Origin: Phenylobacterium sp. SCN 70-31
Lineage (GTDB): Bacteria; Pseudomonadota; Alphaproteobacteria; Caulobacterales; Caulobacteraceae
Length of the DNA: 64,000 bases
NCBI RefSeq assembly: GCF_001724605.1
Contig: NZ_MEEX01000037.1
Coordinates: forward strand, 1 to 64,000
Direction: 5' to 3'
Under the pieces are notes generated by a model. It did no database searches. It was given only the letters and a program-made list of their open reading frames with translations, and was not told where the DNA came from. This document shows positions 1 to 6,976 of this stretch, one piece after another. Every line of letters starts with the position of its first letter. Within the stretch, counting starts at the first letter, position 1. The translations under genes and the position numbers were made by a program.

Positions 1-84
1 CGCCGCATCGGCAGGCTGCTCGAATGCTTCTCAGCCGCCGAGTGCGCCAATTACATCAGGCATGCCGGATATGCGTCTATCTAA
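1..84 (+). CDS. IS630-family transposase, C-terminal fragment (window edge)
   Basis: Only the last 27 codons are present, in frame from the first base and ending at TAA (82-84). The peptide contains ECANYIRHAGY, which is the typical C-terminal tail of IS630-family DDE transposases (FSPEEC-NYF-NAGY type). The rest of the gene, including the DDE catalytic residues, lies outside the window, so whether the element is intact cannot be judged. It runs convergently with pleD and stops 12 bases from the pleD stop codon. Family assignment rests on this short tail only. Confidence 0.65.
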   Translation, partial: RRIGRLLECFSAAECANYIRHAGYASI

Positions 85-99
85 ACCGAACGCGCTCTA
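1..99 (+). mobile_element. Right end of an IS630-like insertion element, ending at the pleD stop codon
   Basis: The transposase tail is followed by only 15 bases before the pleD stop codon. IS630 elements insert at TA dinucleotides and duplicate them, and a TA at 98-99 forms the first two bases of the pleD stop (read on the minus strand). The short stretch AAACCGAACGCGCTC before it is a plausible terminal inverted repeat. The other end is outside the window, so the boundary is an inference. Confidence 0.4.
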
Positions 100-1461
100 A
101 GCCGCCCGGGCGATCACCCGGTTGCGGCCGGCGGACTTGGCTTCGTAGACGGCCTCGTCGGCGCGCTTGAGCAGGGCGTTCGACGTGTCGTCCGTCCCGG
201 CGCTGGTGGCCACGCCGATGGATATGGTCACCGACAGCAGCTCCTGGCCGCCCATCACGCGGAACGGCGCGCCGGCCACGTGCAGGCGGATGCGCTCGGC
301 GATGCGCCGGGCGTTCTCCAGGTCGGTGTCGGGCATCACCACGACGAACTCCTCGCCCCCGTGGCGCACCGGCAGGTCGATGGCGCGCACGTTCGACGCC
401 AGACGCACGGCGAACTCGGCCAGCACCTCGTCGCCCACGTCGTGGCCGAAGCTGTCGTTCACCCGCTTGAAGTGGTCGATGTCGATGACCAGCACCGAGA
501 CCGGCTCGCCCCCCTGCCCCGCCCGTCGCATCAGCGCCTCGAGCTGGCCGGCCATGTAGCGGCGGTTGTGCAGCCCCGTGAGCTGGTCGGTCACCGCCAG
601 TTCCAGCGAGTGGTCCAGGTTCGAGCGCAGATAGTCGGTGTAGCGCTTGCGGCGGATCTGCGTACGCACCCGCGCCGCCAGCTCGCCGGGATCGATGGGC
701 CGGGCCAGGATGTCGTTGATCCCGATCTCCAGCGCCTTCAGCGCCTTGCGGCGCTCGTCCAGGTCCACCACCGCCAGCACCGGCACGTTCCGCGTCGCCT
801 CGTCCGAGCGGAGCTGGGCGGCGAAGCGCAGGCCGTCGAACGCCTTGGCGTTGGCGTTGACGATGATCAGGTCCACCAGGCTCCGGGCGGTGAGCAGGGC
901 CTTCTCGGCCTCGCATTCCACCACCGGCCGGTGCTCGACCGCCAGTTCGGCGGCCACCCGTTCGGCCTGGCGCACGTTGTCGTCCACGATCAGGATGCGG
1001 CCGCCCGATCCGCCCAGGCGCGAGGCCGCGCCGGCGATCACGCCCATGCGGCGGCCCGAGGCCTCGCGGTCGCGCAGTTCGTCGATCACGCCCTTCAGCC
1101 GCGTCAGGCTGCGCACGCGGGCGAACAGCATGACGTCGTCGATGGGCTTGGTGAGGAAGTCGTCGGCGCCCGCCTCCAGGCCCGCCACCCGGTCGGCGCG
1201 CCCGTCCAGGGCGGTGACCAGCACGACCGGGATGTGCCGGGTCAGCGGGTCGTCCTTGAGCCGGCGGCACACGTCGAAGCCGTCCATGCCGGGCATCATC
1301 ACGTCCAGCAGCACGATGTCGGGCAGCTCGGCCGCCGCCAGGGCCAGGGCCGTGGGGCCGTCCTGGGCCGTCAGGACCTCGTAGTACTCGGCCGACAGCT
1401 TCGCCTCGAGCAGGCGGACGTTCGATTCGATGTCGTCGACGACCAGGATCCGCGCGGACAT
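97..1461 (-). CDS. pleD: PleD: response regulator diguanylate cyclase
   Basis: 454 residues, the same length as Caulobacter PleD. Two receiver domains are followed by a GGDEF domain. The first receiver has the acidic pair near residues 9-10 and phosphoacceptor Asp53 in LLDVMMPG. The second (starting around residue 150, RILIVDDN) is the adaptor receiver. The cyclase active site is GGEEF with the inhibitory I-site RxxD (RAID) just before it. PleD makes cyclic di-GMP from two GTP when phosphorylated, and in Caulobacter localises to the stalked pole and drives flagellum loss and stalk growth. The ATG at 1461 lies 2 bases after the divK stop and gives the family length; a longer upstream reading overlaps divK and is rejected. 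The stop codon may have been partly supplied by the adjoining IS end. Confidence 0.97.
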   Translation of the reverse strand: MSARILVVDDIESNVRLLEAKLSAEYYEVLTAQDGPTALALAAAELPDIVLLDVMMPGMDGFDVCRRLKDDPLTRHIPVVLVTALDGRADRVAGLEAGADDFLTKPIDDVMLFARVRSLTRLKGVIDELRDREASGRRMGVIAGAASRLGGSGGRILIVDDNVRQAERVAAELAVEHRPVVECEAEKALLTARSLVDLIIVNANAKAFDGLRFAAQLRSDEATRNVPVLAVVDLDERRKALKALEIGINDILARPIDPGELAARVRTQIRRKRYTDYLRSNLDHSLELAVTDQLTGLHNRRYMAGQLEALMRRAGQGGEPVSVLVIDIDHFKRVNDSFGHDVGDEVLAEFAVRLASNVRAIDLPVRHGGEEFVVVMPDTDLENARRIAERIRLHVAGAPFRVMGGQELLSVTISIGVATSAGTDDTSNALLKRADEAVYEAKSAGRNRVIARAA

Positions 1462-1463
1462 GG

Positions 1464-1829
1464 CTAGTTCAGCAGCCGGCGGATCGTGTCGAGGAAGTGC
1501 GTCACCGAGATCGGCTTCGAGATATAGGCCTCGCACCCGCCCTCGCGGATGCGCTCCTCGTCGCCCTTCATGGCGAAGGCGGTCACGGCGACGACCGGGA
1601 TGTGGGCCAGATCGTCGTCTTCCTTCAGCCACTTGGTGACTTCGAGGCCCGAGATCTCGGGAAGCTGGATGTCCATCAGGATCAGGTCGGGCCTGTGCTC
1701 GCGCGCAAGCGACAGCGCCGCGAGTCCTTCGCGGGTCTCCAGGATCTCGTAGCCCTGGGCTTCGAGCAGATCATGAAACAGCTTCATGTTCAGCTCGTTA
1801 TCCTCGACGATGAGGACTTTCTTGGCCAT
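1464..1829 (-). CDS. divK: DivK: single-domain cell-fate response regulator
   Basis: 121 residues consisting only of a receiver domain. Residues 9-10 form the acidic pair (VEDN), Asp53 is the phosphoacceptor (LILMDIQLP), and the conserved Thr and Lys occur in VTAFA and SKP. Sequence is nearly that of Caulobacter DivK over most of its length, but the C-terminus is shorter, ending ...RRLLN. DivK is phosphorylated by DivJ and dephosphorylated by PleC, and acts through DivL to lower CckA-CtrA activity. It is transcribed with pleD (2-base gap). SpmX, which recruits DivJ, is encoded 28 kb away in this window. Confidence 0.97.
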   Translation of the reverse strand: MAKKVLIVEDNELNMKLFHDLLEAQGYEILETREGLAALSLAREHRPDLILMDIQLPEISGLEVTKWLKEDDDLAHIPVVAVTAFAMKGDEERIREGGCEAYISKPISVTHFLDTIRRLLN

Positions 1830-1949
1830 TCGGGACCCGACGCTCTCCTCGGACCAGGCCGCAGTCGGCCCACCCCACCCTTCCCGTTCTTATCCCTCGG
1901 GATATCCTTAAACTTCGTTATCCGCGTTCACGTCAGCCTGGACCCCGCC

Positions 1950-2606
1950 TTGACGAACCCCGCCGAGCCCGCCGCGCCCCGCCTCGCCGACCTGGGCCTG
2001 TCGCCCGACCGGCCGCTCGTGCTGGTGGACGTGGACGAGGTGCTGGGCCTGTTCATGCAGGGGTTCGGCGACTACGTGGCCCGCCACGGCCTGGAGATGC
2101 GGATCGAGCGGTTCGCCCTGTTCCAGAACATCTACCGCCCCGGCGAGACGCAGCACCTGGACATCGCCGAGGGCAAGCGGCTGTTCGACGCCTTCTTCGC
2201 CGGCCACTGCCACGAGATGGAGCCCGCGCCCGGGGCCATCGCCGCGCTGAACCGCCTTTCCGACCGCGCCGAGATCCTCATCCTGTCGAACGCGCCGGCC
2301 GACGCCGAGCGCCTGCGCGCCGAATGGCTCCGCAAGCATGGGCTGAAACACCCGTTGGTGCTGAACTCCGGTCCCAAGGGGCCGATCGCCGCCGGCCTCG
2401 TGGCCCAGACGGCGCAGCCCACCGCCTTCGTGGACGACCTGCTCTCGAACCTGGACTCGGTGGCCGACCACGCGCCGCGCACGGCCACCTTCCAGCACGT
2501 CGCCGACCTGCGCCTGCGCCCCTTCGCGCCGCTGTCCGACCGTCACCCCCGCATCGACGACTGGCCCGAGTTGGGCGAGCGCATCGCCCGCGCCGTCAGC
2601 GGCTAG
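1950..2606 (+). CDS. HAD-superfamily hydrolase-like protein
   Basis: About 218 residues from a TTG codon at 1950 (LTNPAEPAAPRLADL). The reading frame stays open further upstream through divK, but that part is antisense to divK and is not coding. Motif I is LVLVDVDEVLG (DxDxV nucleophile motif). Motif II is seen in ILILSNAP, a lysine follows in NSGPKGP, and the acidic motif IV is AFVDDLLSNL. These are the order and spacing of a small HAD phosphatase, substrate unknown. The C-terminal 11 bases overlap the end of the convergent esterase gene. No clear ribosome-binding site precedes the TTG, so the start is uncertain. Confidence 0.7.
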   Translation: MTNPAEPAAPRLADLGLSPDRPLVLVDVDEVLGLFMQGFGDYVARHGLEMRIERFALFQNIYRPGETQHLDIAEGKRLFDAFFAGHCHEMEPAPGAIAALNRLSDRAEILILSNAPADAERLRAEWLRKHGLKHPLVLNSGPKGPIAAGLVAQTAQPTAFVDDLLSNLDSVADHAPRTATFQHVADLRLRPFAPLSDRHPRIDDWPELGERIARAVSG

Positions 2607-4176
2607 ACCCCACCCGCGCCAGCGGCACGTCCGCGAACATCAGGCGCTCTTCCCGGTTCGGATCGTTCACGACCCGCGATTCCACGTCGAACACCATGGT
2701 GGCGCGGCTGTCGGGGCGATAGGGCGCCCAGCCCGGATCGCCGGTGCGGGCGAACCGGATCCAGGCGTCGCTCATCGCGTCGGCCACCTTCTGGGCCTCG
2801 GGCGAGTCGCCCGACATCGAGACCGACTTGGCGACGTTGTCGAACATGAGGGCGATATCCAGGGCGTGCGGCGACTTCCAGCGGCCGCCGTCCACCGGCG
2901 TCTCCCAGTTCAGCAGGTACATGTAGGCCGGCGCCCCCTCCTGGGCCGCCTTCCGCTCGGCCTGGGTGATGGCGGCCTTGCGCGTCGCCCGCACGGTGGC
3001 GATCGTGAACAGGATGTCGCTGGGCCTGGCGTCGGGATAGAGCCTCCGGAACGCCGCGATGGTCTCCGGCCCGTCCACGTCGGCCAGGAACGGGGCCGCG
3101 CGGGCCGGCAGATCGTCCCAGGTGGCGCGGAACGACGACGGAACGCGCCCCCCGAGCAGCAGGGTCATCTCGTCCTTCGTGGTCCCGATCAGCATCGGCA
3201 CATTGCGCGACACCTCGGGGGCGTCGGGCGTGAACGGGTGGCGGGGCAAGGCGCGCCCGTCGACCACGGGGCGCAGTTCCACCGCCGCCTTCCGCAGCCC
3301 CGCGACCAGTTGCTCCCGCGGCAGCGCGCGCCACGCCTGGGCGTCGTCCGGCGCGACGCCGCAGGCGGCGGCCAGCTTCCGCATGCTTTCCGACGCTTCC
3401 TCGGGCGTCAGTCCGGTCAGGCTCGAGCCGCTCTGCACCGCCGCCCGGTGGAAAAGGCCCGCGGCGGCCGGCATGGCCATCAGGGTCGAAACCTTTCCGC
3501 CGCCGCCGGATTCGCCGAAGATCATCACATTGCCCGGGTCGCCCCCGAACTCGGCGATGTTGTCCCGCACCCAGCGCAGCGCCAGGATCATGTCGAGATT
3601 GCCGGCGTTGCCCGAGTCGGCCAGCTCCGAAGCCGCGCTCGGTCCCATGTAGCCGTAGCCGAAGACGTTCAGCCGATGGTTCACCGTGACCACCACGACG
3701 TCGCCGCGCTTGCAGAGCCGGACGCCGTCATAGCCGTGGCTGGACCCCGACCCGACCGAGAAGCCGCCGCCGTGGAACCACACCATCACCGGCCGCCGCC
3801 CCCCGTCGCCAAGGCCCGGCGTCCAGACGTTGAGGAACAGGCAGTCCTCGCTGTCCGGCTGGGGGTTCGCCCACGAGCGGAACAGTCCGCCGCCGTCGCC
3901 GCCCGACACCTGCGGAGACTGGGCCCCGAACTCCAGGGCGTCGGCCACGCCGCGCCAGGGTGTCGGCGGTTTGGGGGGCTGGAATCGGCGGCCCTCGGTG
4001 CTCGCGCCATAGCGAACGCCCCGGAACACGTTGATCCCGTCGACCTGCACGCCACGCACCCGCCCCGCACGCGTCGCGGCCACGGGTGGCGGCGCGGCGC
4101 CCCAGGCCCCGGCAGCCGGCATGAGCGCCGAGATCGCGGCGGCGGCCAGCAGGCCCCGGCGGTGCAACGTATCCAT
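2596..4176 (-). CDS. Carboxylesterase type B, secreted
   Basis: 526 residues. An N-terminal export signal (HRRGLLAAAAISALMPAAGAWGA) has a pair of arginines that could make it a Tat signal, though the motif is weak. The mature part has the type-B esterase layout: an early FRGVRYG segment, an oxyanion-hole glycine run (WFHGGGF), the nucleophile elbow FGESGGGGK, an acidic residue in IGTTKDEMT and a late His in SPHALDIALMFDN. It should hydrolyse carboxylic esters in the periplasm. The ATG is preceded by GGGAGGGCAGG, an excellent ribosome-binding site. The stop overlaps the end of the convergent HAD gene by 11 bases. Natural substrate not predictable. Confidence 0.88.
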   Translation of the reverse strand: MDTLHRRGLLAAAAISALMPAAGAWGAAPPPVAATRAGRVRGVQVDGINVFRGVRYGASTEGRRFQPPKPPTPWRGVADALEFGAQSPQVSGGDGGGLFRSWANPQPDSEDCLFLNVWTPGLGDGGRRPVMVWFHGGGFSVGSGSSHGYDGVRLCKRGDVVVVTVNHRLNVFGYGYMGPSAASELADSGNAGNLDMILALRWVRDNIAEFGGDPGNVMIFGESGGGGKVSTLMAMPAAAGLFHRAAVQSGSSLTGLTPEEASESMRKLAAACGVAPDDAQAWRALPREQLVAGLRKAAVELRPVVDGRALPRHPFTPDAPEVSRNVPMLIGTTKDEMTLLLGGRVPSSFRATWDDLPARAAPFLADVDGPETIAAFRRLYPDARPSDILFTIATVRATRKAAITQAERKAAQEGAPAYMYLLNWETPVDGGRWKSPHALDIALMFDNVAKSVSMSGDSPEAQKVADAMSDAWIRFARTGDPGWAPYRPDSRATMVFDVESRVVNDPNREERLMFADVPLARVGSSR

Positions 4177-4310
4177 CCTGCCCTCCCGGCCGGCGTGGAG
4201 CGCCAGCGCATCATACCCATTTTTCTAAATTGGAGTCCGTCGCGAGTCCAGCCTCTCGAGCCCGACAGGAGAGCCTCACGCGCGCGCCCGGATCGCGTAT
4301 ATCTGATCGC

Positions 4311-5192
4311 ATGATCCGCATCGGCGTGGACTTCGGCGGCACCAAGATCGAGGCGGCGGCGCTCGACGCCGACGGCCGGTTCCAGGCGCGGGTGCGTGGG
4401 CCGACCCCGCCCGCCTACGAAGATCGCCTGGAGGCCACCCGCGCGATCGTGGCCGAGGCCGAGCGGCAGGCGGGCGTCCGGACCGACCGCGTGGGCGTGG
4501 GCGGCCCCGGCTCCCCGTCGCCCAGGACCGGGACGATGCGGAACTCCAACTCCACGGTCCTGAACGGGCGCCCGTTCCCGGCCGATCTCGCGCGGGTGCT
4601 GGAGCGCCGGGTGCGCTACGCCAACGACGCCAACTGCCTGGCGCTGTCCGAGGCCGTCGACGGGGCGGCCGCCGGCGCCGGGGTGGTCTTCGCCGCCATC
4701 CTGGGCACGGGCTGCGGCGCCGGCCTCGCCGTCGACGGCCGGATCGTGGAAGGGCGCAACGGCATCGCCGGCGAATGGGGCCACATGCCCCTGCCCTCGC
4801 CTCGGCCGTGGGACCCGCAGATCGCCTGCTGGTGCGGGCGCGCCAACTGCATGGAGCTGTTCGTCAGCGGAACCGGCTTCGCCCGCGACGCGGGCCTGGG
4901 CGGCGAGGACGCCATCGCCGCCATGCGCGCCGGCGACGCGAACGCCGGCGCGGCCTTCGACCGCTATCTGGACCGCCTGGCCCGCGGCCTGGGCGTCATC
5001 GTCAACGTGCTGGACCCCGACGTCGTCGTGCTGGGCGGCGGCATGTCGAACATCGCCGAGATCTACGCCCGGCTCCCCGCCGCCCTGGCCCCGCACGCCT
5101 TCTCGGACGTCTTCGACACGCCGGTCCGCCCGGCCCTCCATGGCGACTCCTCGGGCGTGCGCGGCGCGGCCTGGCTGTGGCCCCGGGCATGA
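4311..5192 (+). CDS. ROK-family sugar kinase
   Basis: 293 residues. The N-terminus has the phosphate-binding motif GVDFGGTKIEAA. The second ATP-binding region is AAILGTGCGAGLAVDGRIVEG, followed by the ROK zinc site (GEWGHMPL then CWCGRANCMELFVSGTG, i.e. His and three Cys). The catalytic Asp lies in RYANDANC. Close in kind to fructokinase/N-acetylglucosamine kinases (Mak, NagK); it phosphorylates a hexose with ATP. The ATG at 4311 was chosen because MIRIGVDFGG is the usual ROK start; upstream in-frame codons would add an unrelated arginine-rich stretch. dinB begins 7 bases after the stop, so the two are probably co-transcribed. Confidence 0.9.
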   Translation: MIRIGVDFGGTKIEAAALDADGRFQARVRGPTPPAYEDRLEATRAIVAEAERQAGVRTDRVGVGGPGSPSPRTGTMRNSNSTVLNGRPFPADLARVLERRVRYANDANCLALSEAVDGAAAGAGVVFAAILGTGCGAGLAVDGRIVEGRNGIAGEWGHMPLPSPRPWDPQIACWCGRANCMELFVSGTGFARDAGLGGEDAIAAMRAGDANAGAAFDRYLDRLARGLGVIVNVLDPDVVVLGGGMSNIAEIYARLPAALAPHAFSDVFDTPVRPALHGDSSGVRGAAWLWPRA

Positions 5193-5199
5193 CGGCGCC

Positions 5200-6471
5200 A
5201 TGAAGGCCTTCTGCCGCGACTGCTTCCGGGCCTTCGACGCGCCGCCGCCGCGGTGCCCGACCTGCGGCTCGCCCCGCATCGCGGCCCATCCCGAGTTGGA
5301 CCGGCTGACGATCGCGCACATGGACTGCGACGCCTTCTACGCCAGCGTCGAGAAGCGCGACCGGCCCGAGCTGCGGGACCGGCCCGTCATCGTCGGCGGC
5401 GGCAAGCGCGGGGTGGTCACCACCTGCTGCTACATCGCCCGCATCTCGGGCGTGCGCTCGGCCATGCCGATGTTCAAGGCGCTGAAGCTCTGCCCCGAAG
5501 CCGTGGTCATCAAACCCGACTTCACGAAGTACCGCGCCGAATCGAAGCGCATCCTGGGCCTGGCCGCCGACCTCACGCCCCTGATCCAACCCCTGAGCCT
5601 GGACGAGGCCTGGCTCGACCTCTCGGGCACCGAGCGGCTGCACGGCGCCCCGCCGGCGCTCACCCTGGCCCGCCTCCAGGCCCGTATCGAGGCCGAGACG
5701 GGCCTGACCGTCTCCATCGGCCTCGCCCCCAACAAGTTCCTGGCCAAGATCGCCTCCGACCTGGACAAGCCCCGCGGCTTCTCGGTGATCGGCGCCGAGG
5801 CGGCCGCCTTCCTGGCCCCGCGGCCGGTGCGCATCCTGCCCGGCGTCGGCCCCGCGATGGTGGCCACGCTGGAGAAGGCGGGCTTCCGCACCGTGGGCGA
5901 CCTGGCCCGCGCCGACCGGAAAGTGCTGGCCGACCGCTGGGGCGCGCACGGCCTGCGCCTCTCCGAGCTGGCGCACGGGCGCGACACGCGCAGCGTCAAT
6001 CCCAACGAGGCCCGCAAGGCGATCAGCGCCGAGACCACCTTCAACGACGACCTGTCCCGGCTCGGCGACCTGGAGGACCGGCTGGCCCCGCTCTGCGAGC
6101 GGGTGGCGCGGCAGGCCCGGACGGCTGGCGTCGCGGGCCGGGTGGTCACGCTCAAACTGCGCGCCACCGACTTCCGCATCGTCACCCGCCGCCGCACCCT
6201 GCCCGTGGCCACCCAGACGGCGCACACCCTCTTCAAGGTCGGGCGCGAGCTCCTGGCCCGCGAGGCGACCGGCCAGCCCTGGCGGCTCATCGGCGTCGGG
6301 ATCGCCGATCTGGTCGACGCCGCCGAGGCCGGGGCCGACTTCTTCGCCGAGGACGAGCGCCGGGCGCTGGCCAGCGAGCGCTCGGTCGACGCCCTCCGCG
6401 ACCGATTCGGGCCGGGCGCGGTCACCTCCGGGCGCCTCCTTCGCGCCCGCGGAACGTACAGGGAAGAGTGA
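5200..6471 (+). CDS. dinB: DNA polymerase IV (DinB, Y family) with N-terminal zinc-finger extension
   Basis: 423 residues. Catalytic palm motifs are IAHMDCDAFYASVEKRD and SLDEAWLDLSG, carrying the metal-binding acidic residues. A helix-hairpin-helix region (RILPGVGPAMVATLEKAGF) and a little-finger domain follow. The first 25 residues contain two CxxC pairs (FCRDCF and RCPTCGSPR), a zinc-ribbon-like extension typical of alphaproteobacterial DinB. Performs error-prone translesion synthesis. The ATG (MKAFCRDC) lies 7 bases after the ROK kinase stop. No SOS box was recognised, but the upstream region is coding. Confidence 0.92.
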   Translation: MKAFCRDCFRAFDAPPPRCPTCGSPRIAAHPELDRLTIAHMDCDAFYASVEKRDRPELRDRPVIVGGGKRGVVTTCCYIARISGVRSAMPMFKALKLCPEAVVIKPDFTKYRAESKRILGLAADLTPLIQPLSLDEAWLDLSGTERLHGAPPALTLARLQARIEAETGLTVSIGLAPNKFLAKIASDLDKPRGFSVIGAEAAAFLAPRPVRILPGVGPAMVATLEKAGFRTVGDLARADRKVLADRWGAHGLRLSELAHGRDTRSVNPNEARKAISAETTFNDDLSRLGDLEDRLAPLCERVARQARTAGVAGRVVTLKLRATDFRIVTRRRTLPVATQTAHTLFKVGRELLAREATGQPWRLIGVGIADLVDAAEAGADFFAEDERRALASERSVDALRDRFGPGAVTSGRLLRARGTYREE

Positions 6472-6641
6472 GAACGCCCCCGAAACAGGCGCCCCGCCAG
6501 GAACCGGCGCCGCCCCGGCATGGGCGCCCCCGCCCCTACGTCAAGGTCAACCGCGACGATTCAACCCTTCCAAAAGGCGCTATCTTCCATATCTAATCGG
6601 AAGATCGAACGATCGAGGCGCCGCCCCAGGAGACCAGGCAG

Positions 6642-6971
6642 ATGAGCGAACGGAAGGAAGGCGGTGCAGACACCGGCGTTCGCTCCGCGGTCGTCACCCA
6701 GACGAAGCCGAAGACGCAGAAGCCGGCCATGTATCGGGTTCTTCTGCTCAACGACGACTACACGCCGATGGAATTCGTCGTGTACGTACTCGAGCAATTC
6801 TTCAACAAATCGCGCGAAGACGCGACTCGCATCATGCTCCATGTTCATCAACATGGCGTGGGCGTCTGCGGGGTCTACACATACGAAGTGGCGGAAACGA
6901 AAGTAGCCCAAGTCGTTGATACGGCGCGGCGGCATCAACACCCGCTGCAGTGCACCATGGAAAAGGACTGA
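6642..6971 (+). CDS. clpS: ClpS: adaptor of the ClpAP protease (N-end rule)
   Basis: 109 residues. A flexible N-terminal tail is followed by the ClpS core: YRVLLLNDDYTPMEFVVYVLEQFF (the N-degron pocket with Asn-Asp-Asp), then MLHVHQHGVGVCGVYTYEVAETKV, the ClpA-binding face. It binds proteins with destabilising N-terminal residues and hands them to ClpA. AGGAGACCAGGCAG precedes the ATG. clpA begins 5 bases after its stop, so the two form an operon. 170 bases separate it from dinB, enough for its own promoter. Confidence 0.96.
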   Translation: MSERKEGGADTGVRSAVVTQTKPKTQKPAMYRVLLLNDDYTPMEFVVYVLEQFFNKSREDATRIMLHVHQHGVGVCGVYTYEVAETKVAQVVDTARRHQHPLQCTMEKD

Positions 6972-6976
6972 GGCGT

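Noticed and set aside
1895..1925. CtrA-like box (TTAA with a second half) upstream of divK
   Set aside because: The spacing between half sites is 6 rather than 7 and one half has a mismatch, so it cannot be called.
1497..1949. Upstream extension of the HAD gene through divK
   Set aside because: The frame is open only because of GC bias; it lies antisense to divK, which is an unmistakable gene, and has no HAD similarity before LTNPAEP.
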